Source: Comamonas sp. lk
GTDB taxonomy: Bacteria > Pseudomonadota > Gammaproteobacteria > Burkholderiales > Burkholderiaceae_C
DNA: 64,000 nt
Assembly (NCBI GenBank): GCA_945925985.1
Contig: CAMELV010000016.1
Location: 1-64,000, forward strand
Direction of reading: 5' to 3'
Part shown: positions 18,220 through 27,068 of the stretch, piece after piece
How positions within the stretch are numbered: position 1 is the stretch's first letter
Layout of the letters: every line of letters starts with the position of its first letter
Translations under genes and position numbers: made by a program
Notes under the pieces: model-generated
Seen by the model: only the letters and a program-made list of their open reading frames with translations
Told to the model about the DNA's origin: nothing
Database searches by the model: none

Positions 18220-19887
18220 ATGGACAACAAATTATTGACCCCCGTGCTGTCGGTGTCAGCCCAAATCTCGGTCACCGACTTGCCGACCATTGCCCAAGCG
18301 GGTTTCAAGTCGATTATCTGCAACCGTCCGGACGGCGAGGGTGCGGACCAGACCGGCTTCAAGGAGATTGAACAGGCGGCGGAGGCGGCCGGCCTGCAGG
18401 CCCGTTACCTGCCAGCCGAGACCGGCAAGGTGACTGACGAGCAGGGCGCCGCCTTCGGGCAATTGATGGACGAATTGCCCAAGCCGGTGCTGGCCTATTG
18501 CCGCTCTGGCATGCGCTCTACCACCCTGTGGGCCCTGGCCAACGCCGGTAAACTGCCCTTGCCCGAGATCATTGAGACCGCTGGCCGAGCTGGTTACGAC
18601 CTCAAGGCCTTGGTGCGCCGAATCATCAACGGTGGCAAGACCCCGGTCGAAGTGGCGGACGCCAGCCATGACGTGGTCATCATCGGCGGCGGCGCTGCCG
18701 GCATAGCGGCCGCCGCCAGTCTGCTGGCGCGCAGCCCCAACCTGGACGTGGCCATCATTGACCCGGCCGACATTCACTACTACCAGCCGGGCTGGACCAT
18801 GGTGGGCGCCGGTGTGTTTGATGCCGCGTTCACGGCCCGCACCATGGCCTCGCTGCTGCCGCACGGGGTGCACTGGATCAAGGCCGCGGTGGCGGCATTC
18901 GAGCCCGAGCGCAATGCGGTCATTCTGGATGGCTGCCGGGTGGTGAGCTACCAGCAACTGGTGGTGTGCCCGGGCCTCAAGCTCGACTGGCAGGGCATCG
19001 ACGGTTTGGCCGACACGCTGGGCCGCCATGGCGTGACCTCCAATTACCGCTACGACCTGGCGCCCTACACCTGGAAGCTGGTGCAGGCGCTGCGCGGCGG
19101 CCGGGCGCTGTTCACCCAGCCTCCCATGCCGATCAAGTGTGCCGGCGCGCCGCAGAAGGCGATGTACCTCAGCGCCGACCACTGGCGGCGAGAGGGCGTG
19201 CTGAACAACATCGATATCCAGTTCTGCAATGCCGGCGCGGTGCTGTTTGGCGTGGCCGACTACGTGCCGGCGCTGATGGAATACGTCAAGGCCTATGGCA
19301 TTGGCCTTAACTTTGGCCGCACCCTGGTTGCCATTGACGGCCCTGGTAAAAAAGCCACTTTCAGTCAGGCGCAGGCCGACGGCAGCAAGGCCCTGATGAC
19401 GCAGGACTTTGACATGATCCACGTGGTACCGCCGCAAAAGGCACCAGATTTCATCCGCGTCAGCCCGTTGGCCGACGCCGCCGGCTGGATCGACGTTGAC
19501 CCGTCCAGCCTGCGCCACAAGAAATACCCCAATATTTTTGCCCTGGGTGATGCCGGCAACATGAGCAATGCCAAGACAGCGGCGGCGGCGCGCAAGCAAG
19601 CGCCGGTGGTAGCCCATAACCTGTTGGCACTGCGGGGTCAGGCCAAGGGGGAGGCCCGCTACGACGGTTACGGCTCCTGCCCGCTGACCGTGGAACGCGG
19701 CAAGATCGTCTTGGCCGAGTTCACCTACGGTGGCAAGCTGGCCCCCAGCCTCCCTACCTGGCTGATCGATGGCACCCGCCCCTCGGCGCTGGCCTGGTAC
19801 CTCAAGGAGCGCGTGCTGCCGCCGCTTTACTGGGACGCCATGCTCAAGGGCCGAGAGTGGTTGGCCAAGCCCGAGATGGTGGGTTGA
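18220..19887 (+). CDS. DUF442 sulfurtransferase/phosphatase-like domain fused to sulfide:quinone oxidoreductase-like FAD enzyme
   Basis: Two domains are joined in 555 residues. Residues 1-110 form a DUF442 (Blh-phosphatase-like) domain with the active loop CRSGMRS at 94-100. From about 150 a FAD-dependent SQR-like domain follows, with the dinucleotide motif GGGAAG at 156-161 and cysteines at 250 (VVCPG), 307 (IKCAG) and 336. SQR oxidises sulfide and passes electrons to quinone, leaving persulfide; DUF442 may pass the sulfur on. The start at 18220 has a CAGGAG ribosome site. The SulP gene begins on the last base of its stop. Confidence 0.88.
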   Translation: MDNKLLTPVLSVSAQISVTDLPTIAQAGFKSIICNRPDGEGADQTGFKEIEQAAEAAGLQARYLPAETGKVTDEQGAAFGQLMDELPKPVLAYCRSGMRSTTLWALANAGKLPLPEIIETAGRAGYDLKALVRRIINGGKTPVEVADASHDVVIIGGGAAGIAAAASLLARSPNLDVAIIDPADIHYYQPGWTMVGAGVFDAAFTARTMASLLPHGVHWIKAAVAAFEPERNAVILDGCRVVSYQQLVVCPGLKLDWQGIDGLADTLGRHGVTSNYRYDLAPYTWKLVQALRGGRALFTQPPMPIKCAGAPQKAMYLSADHWRREGVLNNIDIQFCNAGAVLFGVADYVPALMEYVKAYGIGLNFGRTLVAIDGPGKKATFSQAQADGSKALMTQDFDMIHVVPPQKAPDFIRVSPLADAAGWIDVDPSSLRHKKYPNIFALGDAGNMSNAKTAAAARKQAPVVAHNLLALRGQAKGEARYDGYGSCPLTVERGKIVLAEFTYGGKLAPSLPTWLIDGTRPSALAWYLKERVLPPLYWDAMLKGREWLAKPEMVG

Positions 19888-21605
19888 TGTTGCCATCTCT
19901 CCCGGTGCTGGACTGGGGCCGTCGCTACGACAGGGCCACCCTCTTCAGCGACCTGGTGGCCGCGCTCATCGTGACCATCATGCTGATCCCGCAAAGCCTG
20001 GCCTATGCATTGCTGGCGGGGCTGCCACCCGAAGTGGGTCTGTATGCAAGTGTCGCGCCGCTGTTGCTTTACGCACTGTTCGGCAGCAGCCGCGTGCTGG
20101 CGGTCGGGCCGGTGGCCGTGGTGTCGCTCATGACGGCGGCGGCCATTGGCGAGCATGCCGTTGCCGGGACCCCGGCCTACTGGGCGGTGGCTATCACGCT
20201 CGCCTTCCTGTCTGGTGCGATGCTTTTGCTGATGGGGCTGCTGCGGCTGGGCTTCCTGGCTAATTTTTTGAGCCACCCGGTGATCTCCGGTTTTATCTCC
20301 GCCTCTGGGCTGCTGATCGCGGCCAGCCAGCTCAAAACCCTGATGGGCGTGAAGGCTGAGGGCCACAACGTCATCGAGCTGGTCCATGCCCTGATTTTGC
20401 AGGCGCCTAACCCCCACTGGCTCACGCTGGGTGTGGGGGTTCTGGCCACGGCCTTCCTGTTTTGGGTGCGCAAGGGCCTCAAGCCGCTGCTGATCAAGCT
20501 GGGGCTTAATACCCGGCTGGCCGATGCACTGGCCAAAGCTGGCCCGGTGGCCGCGATTGTTGTCACAGCCGTGCTGGCCTGGGCGCTGGACTGGAAGGGC
20601 CAGGGCATGAAGATTGTGGGCACCGTGCCCCAGGGCCTGCCGCCCCTGACTCTGCCCCTGTGGGACCTGGCACTCTGGCAAACGCTGGCGGTGCCGGCCC
20701 TGCTGATCAGTGTTGTCGGTTTTGTGGAGTCGGTCTCTGTGGGCCAAACCCTGGCCGCCAAGCGGCGTCAGCGGATCGAGCCTGATCAGGAACTGGTGGC
20801 CCTGGGCGCCAGCAACCTGTCGGCAGCCTTCACGGGCGGCTTTCCGGTGACCGGCGGTTTTGCACGCTCAGTGGTGAACTTTGACGCGGGTGCGCAGACC
20901 CCCGCAGCCGGCGTTTACACCGCCGTCGGCATCATGTTGGCGTCACTATTTCTGACACCCGCGCTGTACTACCTGCCCCAGGCCACGCTGGCGGCCACCA
21001 TCATCGTGGCGGTTTTGTCGCTGGTGGACCTGGGCATCCTCAAGCGCACCTGGGCCTATTCCCGGACTGATTTCTTAGCCGTGCTGTCCACCCTGCTGAT
21101 GACGCTGGCTCAAGGCGTTGAGGTCGGGTTGGTGGTGGGCGTGGCCGTGTCGCTGGCACTGTTCTTGTACCGCACCAGCCGACCCCACATGGCTGAGGTG
21201 GGGTTAGTGCCGGGCACCGAGCACTTTCGCAACGTGTTGCGACACCAGGTGAGTACCAGCGCCAAGGTGGTCGGCCTGCGGGTGGACGAGAGCCTGTATT
21301 TTGCCAACGCCCGTGCCCTGGAAGACTGGGTCAATGACGTGGTGGCCGAGCGCCCGCAGGCCCGGCACATCGTGCTGCAATGCTCTGCGGTCAATGACAT
21401 AGACGCGAGCGCACTGGAGAGTCTGGAGGCGATCGACCGGCGCCTGCGTGACGCGGGGATGGCTTTTCACCTGAGCGAGGTCAAAGGACCCGTGATGGAC
21501 CGGCTCAAGGGCACCCACTTTCTGCAGGCGCTCAGTGGCCGGGTGTTTCTCAGTCATTACCAAGCCATTCATGAACTGGCGCCCGAGATTGAGCCGTCAA
21601 CCTAG
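19887..21605 (+). CDS. SulP-family anion transporter with STAS domain
   Basis: This 572-residue transporter has about ten to twelve hydrophobic segments in the first 420 residues and a C-terminal STAS domain from about 445 to 565. SulP proteins carry sulfate, bicarbonate or related anions. The position inside a sulfide-oxidation operon suggests sulfate or sulfite, but direction and substrate are inferred. The ATG overlaps the upstream TGA by one base (TGATG), showing coupled translation; a GTG ten codons earlier is unlikely. Confidence 0.87.
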   Translation: MLPSLPVLDWGRRYDRATLFSDLVAALIVTIMLIPQSLAYALLAGLPPEVGLYASVAPLLLYALFGSSRVLAVGPVAVVSLMTAAAIGEHAVAGTPAYWAVAITLAFLSGAMLLLMGLLRLGFLANFLSHPVISGFISASGLLIAASQLKTLMGVKAEGHNVIELVHALILQAPNPHWLTLGVGVLATAFLFWVRKGLKPLLIKLGLNTRLADALAKAGPVAAIVVTAVLAWALDWKGQGMKIVGTVPQGLPPLTLPLWDLALWQTLAVPALLISVVGFVESVSVGQTLAAKRRQRIEPDQELVALGASNLSAAFTGGFPVTGGFARSVVNFDAGAQTPAAGVYTAVGIMLASLFLTPALYYLPQATLAATIIVAVLSLVDLGILKRTWAYSRTDFLAVLSTLLMTLAQGVEVGLVVGVAVSLALFLYRTSRPHMAEVGLVPGTEHFRNVLRHQVSTSAKVVGLRVDESLYFANARALEDWVNDVVAERPQARHIVLQCSAVNDIDASALESLEAIDRRLRDAGMAFHLSEVKGPVMDRLKGTHFLQALSGRVFLSHYQAIHELAPEIEPST

Positions 21606-21623
21606 TTTTTCAGGAGACCACTG

Positions 21624-21995
21624 ATGCCGTATTCAGAGAAATTTCAACAACTCGCCGACGCCGCCCGAGCCCGGGTCAGCGAAGTCACGCCCGAGCAGGT
21701 GGATGCCCTCCTGGCCGCCGGCGCGATCGCCCTGGACATCCGTGACCCTGACGAGCATCGGGTGGACCACATTGCCAACTCCCTGCATGTCAGCCGCGGC
21801 AAGCTGGAAATGAACATCGAGGAAGCCATTCCTGATCTGGATGCAACCATCCTGTGCTACTGCAATGCTTTCAACCGGGGCGCCTTGTCCACCGATACGC
21901 TGCGCGCCATGGGCTATCGCAACGCCAAGCTCATTGCCGGCGGCTTGCGCGCCTACCGGGCCCTTGGCAAAAACCAGCGCCCCACGCCAGCTTGA
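21624..21995 (+). CDS. Rhodanese-domain sulfurtransferase
   Basis: This single rhodanese domain of 123 residues is the last gene of the sulfur operon. The catalytic cysteine is predicted to be Cys80 in the loop CNAFNRGA, with a second cysteine at 78. This loop is longer and less arginine-rich than the classic CxxGxR loop, a variant known among small rhodaneses. It likely moves sulfane sulfur between low-molecular persulfides and thiols made by the SQR-like enzyme. A CAGGAG ribosome site precedes the ATG. Confidence 0.85.
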   Translation: MPYSEKFQQLADAARARVSEVTPEQVDALLAAGAIALDIRDPDEHRVDHIANSLHVSRGKLEMNIEEAIPDLDATILCYCNAFNRGALSTDTLRAMGYRNAKLIAGGLRAYRALGKNQRPTPA

Positions 21996-22029
21996 CCCTC
22001 GTCTGCCGACCCTAGTCTGCCTGTTGGCG

Positions 22030-22926
22030 CTAAGGTCTGGGCGCCTCGGGTCGGGCTGGTGTGCCTGATGCTGTGGCGTCGGCAGAGCGGCGCAGCATGG
22101 CCAGCGCCAGCAAGCTTGAGGCCAGCATCAGGAACAGGCTGACGGCATTGAGCACGGGCGTGGCGCCTTCTCGCATGCGGCCGTACATCATCACCGTGAG
22201 CGGCGCGTCTGAGCCGACCAGCATCAGGGTGGTGTTGAAGTTCTCGAAGGACATCAGGAAAGAAATGGCCGCCGCCCCGAGCATCGCCGGGCGCAGGTAG
22301 GGCAGGGTGATGGTCAGAAAAACGGCTGCGCGTGTGGCGCCGAGGTTGTAGGCGGCGTCTTCCAGCGTCAGGTCAAAGCGTTTGAGTCGCGCCATGATGG
22401 TCAGCGTGGCCACCGAGATGATGAAGGACAGTTGCCCCATCACCACCAGAGGCAAACCAGGCCGCAAAAATTCAATCTCAAGCCCCAGCAGGTCGTCGGC
22501 CAAATTGGCAATCCGGCTGGCGAAGGCCAGAATCGAAATACCCAAAATCACACCCGGGATCACCAGGGGCGCCAGCATCAACAGCGATAAGGCCGTTTTG
22601 CCGCGAAACTGGGTGCGTTCAATCAAAAATGCGTTGGCGGTGCCGATCAACACAGCCAGTACCGTGACCCACATCGCCACCACGGTGCTGGTCCACAGGC
22701 TGCCCAGCAAAGCGCGGTCGGCAAACAGGCCGCGCCGGCCGGTGCCGGCATGGCCCAAAAACCAGTCCAGCGTGAAGCCGCGCCAGGGTGGCGCCGGGTA
22801 GGCGGCGTTGTTGAAGGCAAATACCGCCACGATCAGCAGCGGCAGGAACAAAAAGGTGAAAAACGCCAGGGCGTAGGCGACGGTGCCGAGGCGCAGCCAG
22901 GTGGGGCGGGGCAGCGAGGGGATCAT
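22030..22926 (-). CDS. Spermidine/putrescine-type ABC transporter permease (PotC-like)
   Basis: This 298-residue inner-membrane permease has six predicted helices and the ABC loop sequence around DAAYNLGATRAAVFLTITLP. I chose the ATG at 22926, which overlaps the end of the PotB-like gene by four bases; the frame stays open upstream only through overlap with that gene. It ends a four-gene minus operon: binding protein, ATPase, PotB-like, PotC-like. Polyamine specificity is by family; other organic cations are possible. Confidence 0.87.
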   Translation of the reverse strand: MIPSLPRPTWLRLGTVAYALAFFTFLFLPLLIVAVFAFNNAAYPAPPWRGFTLDWFLGHAGTGRRGLFADRALLGSLWTSTVVAMWVTVLAVLIGTANAFLIERTQFRGKTALSLLMLAPLVIPGVILGISILAFASRIANLADDLLGLEIEFLRPGLPLVVMGQLSFIISVATLTIMARLKRFDLTLEDAAYNLGATRAAVFLTITLPYLRPAMLGAAAISFLMSFENFNTTLMLVGSDAPLTVMMYGRMREGATPVLNAVSLFLMLASSLLALAMLRRSADATASGTPARPEAPRP

Positions 22927-23810
22927 GCGCGTTGCATCACTTCGCCAAATTTTTGGCCGCTGAGCCGGAGCCCGACCCAGACAATAGCCGTGGACAGCCC
23001 AAGCAGCAGAAAGCCGAAGGCCGCGCCCTGCTCCCAGTTGAAGCGGGTGATGAATTGGGTGTAGATCTGCTCGGTGAACCACTGCGAGCTCTTGCCGCCC
23101 AGCAGTGTGGGTGTCAGGTAATTGCCCAGCGTGAGCATGAACACCACGATACAGCCCGCCACCATGCCGGGCGCGGCGTGCGGAATGATGATCTGGCGCA
23201 ATATTGACCAGCCATTGCCGCCGAGGTCGTAGGCGGCCTCGATCAGCGCGTCGTCCAGGCTCTCCAGCGCGCTGATCAACGGCACCACCATGAACAGCAT
23301 CGAGGTGTAGACCAGCCCGACCACAATGGTGGCGTCGTGGTAGAGCAGTTCTACCGGCGCCGGCGTGAGCCCCAGGCTGACCATCAGGCCCGGCAACACG
23401 CCCGACTCGCGCAGCAGGATCATCCAGCCCAATGCGCGTACCGTTTCACTGACCCAGAAAGGGATCAAACACAGCACAAACATGGTCGCCCGAATGCGGC
23501 CGCGCGCGATTTTGGCGATCGTCCAGGCCAACGGAAAAGCCATCAGCAGGGTGATGGCCGTGACGATGATGGACACCACCGCCGTGCGGACAAAAGTGTG
23601 CCAGTACAGCGGCTCTTCAATGAAGGTCTGGTACTGCGCCAAGCTGGCCTCATAGACCCTAGGCGCCACCCGCACCCGCAACGACAAAATGCCCAGCTCC
23701 AGATGTGGCAGCACGATCAGGCCAAACAGCCACAGCGCTGTCGGCGCCAGCAGCAGCAGGAACAGCAACCGGGCGTGCGGCAGCTGGCTGCCAGTGCCCT
23801 CAGCTGCCAT
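22923..23810 (-). CDS. Spermidine/putrescine-type ABC transporter permease (PotB-like)
   Basis: This 295-residue permease has a long N-terminal helix followed by a periplasmic segment and five more helices; the EAAYDLGGNGWSILRQIIIP stretch is the ATPase-contact loop. I chose the ATG at 23810 (MAAEGTGSQ), which overlaps the ATPase stop by 11 bases. The longer reading frame upstream is an arginine/serine-rich shadow of the ATPase gene. It pairs with the PotC-like permease to form the channel. Confidence 0.88.
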   Translation of the reverse strand: MAAEGTGSQLPHARLLFLLLLAPTALWLFGLIVLPHLELGILSLRVRVAPRVYEASLAQYQTFIEEPLYWHTFVRTAVVSIIVTAITLLMAFPLAWTIAKIARGRIRATMFVLCLIPFWVSETVRALGWMILLRESGVLPGLMVSLGLTPAPVELLYHDATIVVGLVYTSMLFMVVPLISALESLDDALIEAAYDLGGNGWSILRQIIIPHAAPGMVAGCIVVFMLTLGNYLTPTLLGGKSSQWFTEQIYTQFITRFNWEQGAAFGFLLLGLSTAIVWVGLRLSGQKFGEVMQRA

Positions 23811-24945
23811 GGGCAGCCCCAAAGGCCACGGCGCGTTGCGGGTCAAAAGAAAAGTACACCGACTCGCCGACCGCCATGTCGGCCAGCTGGCCGGTTTGCG
23901 GCAGCGCGATGCGGAACTCGGTGCGGGAGGCGGTTTCGCGTACCAGCACTGCCGAGTTCGCACCGTCAAACAGCAGGCTCTCGACCTGCCCCCGGTACGA
24001 CGGCTGGCCAGTACTGCCCAGGCCAAGCTCATCGCGTGCCAGACGCACTGCTTCGGGGCGCACGAAAGCCTGTACCTCGTCGCCCGACCGCAGCTGGCCC
24101 ATGGCCTTGGCGCTCAGGGTCAGGCCAGCGATGCTGGTGAGGGTGACTTCAGTGCCGTTCACCTGATCGGCCCGGCCGCTGATGGCGTTGGTGGCTCCCA
24201 CAAAGCCGGCCACAAACGGGGTTTGCGGCGCGTAATACAGCGACTGCGGGGTGCCGACCTGCTCAAACCGGCCAGCGTTCATCACCGCCACATGGTCCGA
24301 CAGCACCAAGGCTTCGGATTGGTCATGGGTGATGTAGACAAAAGTGGTGCCAAAGTCGGCCTGCAACTGTTTGAGCTCGATTTTCATGTGCTCACGCAGT
24401 TTCAGGTCCAGTGCGCCGAGCGGCTCGTCGAGCAGCAGCAGCGTGGGTTCGAGCACCAGGCTGCGTGCAATCGCCACCCGCTGCTTTTGGCCGCCGGAGA
24501 GTTGGTCGATCCGCTTGTGCTCGGCCCCTGCCAGGCTCACACGCTCCAGCATGGCGCCAACGCGACGGGCCGTCTCGGCCTTGGGGAGGCCGCGCCGCGC
24601 CAGCCCGTAGCCGACGTTCTCGCCGACCGTCATCATGGGAAACAACGCCAGGTGCTGGAACACCATGTTGACTGGCCGCTGGTTCGGCGGGACAGCCCGC
24701 ATGCTCTTGCCGCCGATGCGGATGTCTCCGGCATCGGGGCTCATGAAGCCGGCAATCATGCGCAGCAGCGTGGTCTTGCCACAGCCCGAAGGGCCGAGGA
24801 TCGAGAAAAAGCTGCCGCGCGCCACGTCCAGCGACAGGTCGTCGACTGCGGTGAAGCTGCCGTAGCGCTTGCTCACGCGCTCGACCTGCAAGTCAGGCCG
24901 TGCCCCGGTGGTACTGGGGCCGGCCGCTGCTGGGCTGGAAGGCAT
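23800..24945 (-). CDS. Spermidine/putrescine-type ABC transporter ATP-binding protein (PotA-like)
   Basis: This 381-residue ATPase has Walker A GPSGCGKTT at 51-59, signature LSGGQKQ, Walker B LLLLDEP, and a C-terminal TOBE-type regulatory domain after about 270. The start ATG at 24945 lies 11 bases downstream of the binding-protein stop, and the start of the core LQVERVSKRYG fits. It drives import through the PotB/PotC-like pair encoded next. Confidence 0.9.
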   Translation of the reverse strand: MPSSPAAAGPSTTGARPDLQVERVSKRYGSFTAVDDLSLDVARGSFFSILGPSGCGKTTLLRMIAGFMSPDAGDIRIGGKSMRAVPPNQRPVNMVFQHLALFPMMTVGENVGYGLARRGLPKAETARRVGAMLERVSLAGAEHKRIDQLSGGQKQRVAIARSLVLEPTLLLLDEPLGALDLKLREHMKIELKQLQADFGTTFVYITHDQSEALVLSDHVAVMNAGRFEQVGTPQSLYYAPQTPFVAGFVGATNAISGRADQVNGTEVTLTSIAGLTLSAKAMGQLRSGDEVQAFVRPEAVRLARDELGLGSTGQPSYRGQVESLLFDGANSAVLVRETASRTEFRIALPQTGQLADMAVGESVYFSFDPQRAVAFGAAHGS

Positions 24946-24956
24946 CCGGGCAACGG

Positions 24957-26024
24957 TCAGTTGGCAGCCTTGACGCGGTCCAGGATGCGGCCTTCGATGG
25001 CTTCGAGGCCTGCCGGCACGGTGGGGTACCACCTGATGGCCTTGATGGCGGCTTCCGGGAAGCTCTCGGCAAACTGGGCCTTCAGCTTGGCGTCCATCAA
25101 TTGGTCTGCACCCTTTGAGGCGGTGAAGTTGCCGGCCGAACCTGCCACCTTGGCAGCGATTTCGGGGCGCATATTGAAGTTGATCCAGGCGTAGGCGGCG
25201 GCGTCATTCCTGCCCTTGGCTGGGATGGCGAAGGTGTCGATCCAGCCGAGTGCGCCAGACTTGGGGGCGATGAACTTGATGTCCGGGTTTTCGCCGTTAA
25301 GCTTCCAGCCGCCGGTGTCCCACATGATGGCGCCAACCACTTCATTGGTGCGCATGCCATTGAACAATTGGTCCTTGTTGTCCCAGATGAACTTGGCATT
25401 GGCCTTGCAGGCGGTGAGTGTTTTGCCCACGTCTTCCATCAGCGCGGTGTAGGCTTTGGTGTCGTTGTAAAGCGCAAACGGGTCCTTGCCGGCGGCAAAG
25501 GCAAAGGCAATCAGGGTGGGCCGCTTGAGGCGGAAGGAGACCTTGCCCTTGACATCACCCCGGCAAACATCGGTGTAGTCGGTCATCTTGGTCAGTTTGG
25601 TGTTCACCACCAGGCCGTCGGTGCCCCAGATGTGCGGCAGGCCGTAGACCTTGCCGGTCAGCGTGGTGTTTACCTTGGTGGCGTCGAGCATCGAGGGAAT
25701 GAACAGCTCAGATTTCAGCTTGCTCAGGTCCATCGGCTTGTAGATGCCGAACTCTTGTTGTGGACCGGTGATACGGTCTTGTGATGGCTGGGCCAGGTCA
25801 AAACCGGCGCCGCCGGTGGCGCGCAACTTGGAGATCATTTCCTCGTTGTTGGACAGGGTCACTTCAACTTTGTAGCCGCTTTCTTTTTCAAACTGCGCGA
25901 CGATGTCAGCCGGCGCGTAGTCGGCCCAGGTCAACAGGCGCAGGGTTTTTTCCTGAGCCAACGCGGCACCGCTGGTGCTGAGCGCGAGTATGCTGGCGGC
26001 TATGACCGAGTACTGGAATTTCAT
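24957..26024 (-). CDS. Periplasmic substrate-binding protein of a spermidine/putrescine-type ABC transporter
   Basis: This 355-residue protein has an N-terminal signal peptide ending at about ALA-QEK (residue 23), then the PotD-like fold beginning LRLLTWADYAPADIVAQF. The ribosome site AAAGGAG is well placed before the ATG. It is the first gene of the operon, so the promoter should lie in the 127-bp gap before tatD, which is divergent. Members of this family also bind other amines or amino-acid-like cations, so the ligand is uncertain. Confidence 0.9.
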   Translation of the reverse strand: MKFQYSVIAASILALSTSGAALAQEKTLRLLTWADYAPADIVAQFEKESGYKVEVTLSNNEEMISKLRATGGAGFDLAQPSQDRITGPQQEFGIYKPMDLSKLKSELFIPSMLDATKVNTTLTGKVYGLPHIWGTDGLVVNTKLTKMTDYTDVCRGDVKGKVSFRLKRPTLIAFAFAAGKDPFALYNDTKAYTALMEDVGKTLTACKANAKFIWDNKDQLFNGMRTNEVVGAIMWDTGGWKLNGENPDIKFIAPKSGALGWIDTFAIPAKGRNDAAAYAWINFNMRPEIAAKVAGSAGNFTASKGADQLMDAKLKAQFAESFPEAAIKAIRWYPTVPAGLEAIEGRILDRVKAAN

Positions 26025-26151
26025 TCAAATCTCCTTTGAGGGGTGGTTGGCTTGAGATCTTTGCCAAAGTGGCCAAGACTCCAAATAGCTTGCGCCAGTT
26101 TAATGACAACACAGTGTCAAATAAATGTCTTGAACTTGGTAGTTTCCCTTG

Positions 26152-27003
26152 ATGCTGTCCTGGATCGATACCCATTGCCACCTTGACGCGCCCGAATTTG
26201 CGCCGGACGTGGCCCAGATGCGGTCCCGTGCGGCGCAGGCCGGCGTTCGGCACTGCGTGCTGCCGGCGGTAGCCGTGGCCAACTTTGCGGCGGTGCGCGC
26301 CCTGGCCTACGCCCATGGCGACAGCTATGCCTTGGGCATTCATCCGCTTTACGTGGCACGGGCCGGTGAGCATGACCTTGACGCCCTGGACACCGCCCTG
26401 ACGGCCCAACGCGATGACCCGCGCCTGGTGGCAGTGGGTGAGATCGGTCTGGATTACCTGGTGCCGGCCTTATGCCAGAGCCCGCTGCGGGAGCGGCAGA
26501 TGTACTTTTACCGGGCGCAGCTGCGCTTGGCGCGCAAGCATGGTTTACCGGTGATCCTGCATGTGCGGCGCTCTGCCGACCAGCTTTTCCAGGGCTTGCG
26601 CGAAATTGGCGGTGGGGCGGGCCACTGGCAGGGCATTGCCCACGCCTTCAATGGCAGCGTTCAGCAGGCGCAGCGCCTGGTGGGCGCCGGCCTGAAGCTC
26701 GGCTTTGGCGGCGCCGTTACCTATGAGCGGGCGCTGCAGCTGCGCCGGCTGGCCACTGAGCTGCCGCTAGAGGCGCTGGTGCTGGAGACAGATTCACCCG
26801 ATATGCCGCCGCACTGGCTTTACGCCACGGCGGCCGCACGCGCCGGTGGGCAGCCGCAGGGCCGCAACAGCCCGCAGCAATTGCCACGCATCGGCGCGGC
26901 TCTGGCGGCGCTGCGTGGCATCACGCCCGAAGCCGTGGCGCAGGCCAGCACAGCCAATGCGGTAGCGGCCCTGCCGCGCCTGGGACTGCTTTTGGGCGGC
27001 TAA
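26152..27003 (+). CDS. TatD-family metal-dependent hydrolase
   Basis: This 283-residue TIM-barrel hydrolase has the metal motif DTHCHLD at 6-12, GEIGLDY for the glutamate ligand, and ETDSPDMPP near the C-terminus. TatD proteins are metal-dependent nucleases or amidohydrolases, with roles proposed in DNA repair. The ATG at 26152 is preferred over a TTG one codon earlier. It stands between the divergent ABC operon and the spermidine-synthase-like gene. Confidence 0.9.
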   Translation: MLSWIDTHCHLDAPEFAPDVAQMRSRAAQAGVRHCVLPAVAVANFAAVRALAYAHGDSYALGIHPLYVARAGEHDLDALDTALTAQRDDPRLVAVGEIGLDYLVPALCQSPLRERQMYFYRAQLRLARKHGLPVILHVRRSADQLFQGLREIGGGAGHWQGIAHAFNGSVQQAQRLVGAGLKLGFGGAVTYERALQLRRLATELPLEALVLETDSPDMPPHWLYATAAARAGGQPQGRNSPQQLPRIGAALAALRGITPEAVAQASTANAVAALPRLGLLLGG

Positions 27004-27051
27004 TTCTTCAAGCCTTTTAGCCCTCCAGCCATTGCCCTACATGCCTTTATA

Positions 27052-27068
27052 GCTATTAAATTTATAGT
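27052..27068. repeat. Palindromic AT-rich repeat at the start of the spermidine-synthase-like gene
   Basis: GCTATTAAATTTATAGT overlaps the GTG start at 27067 and closely matches the palindrome covering the recJ start (7356-7372). Confidence 0.5.

Noticed and set aside
18256-19896. Long minus-strand open frame opposite the DUF442-SQR fusion
   Set aside because: The plus-strand gene has clear FAD and DUF442 motifs; the opposite frame is His/Gly/Gln-rich with no motif.
23689-25194. Plus-strand open frame opposite the PotA/PotD-like genes
   Set aside because: It is antisense to two clear transporter genes and carries no domain.
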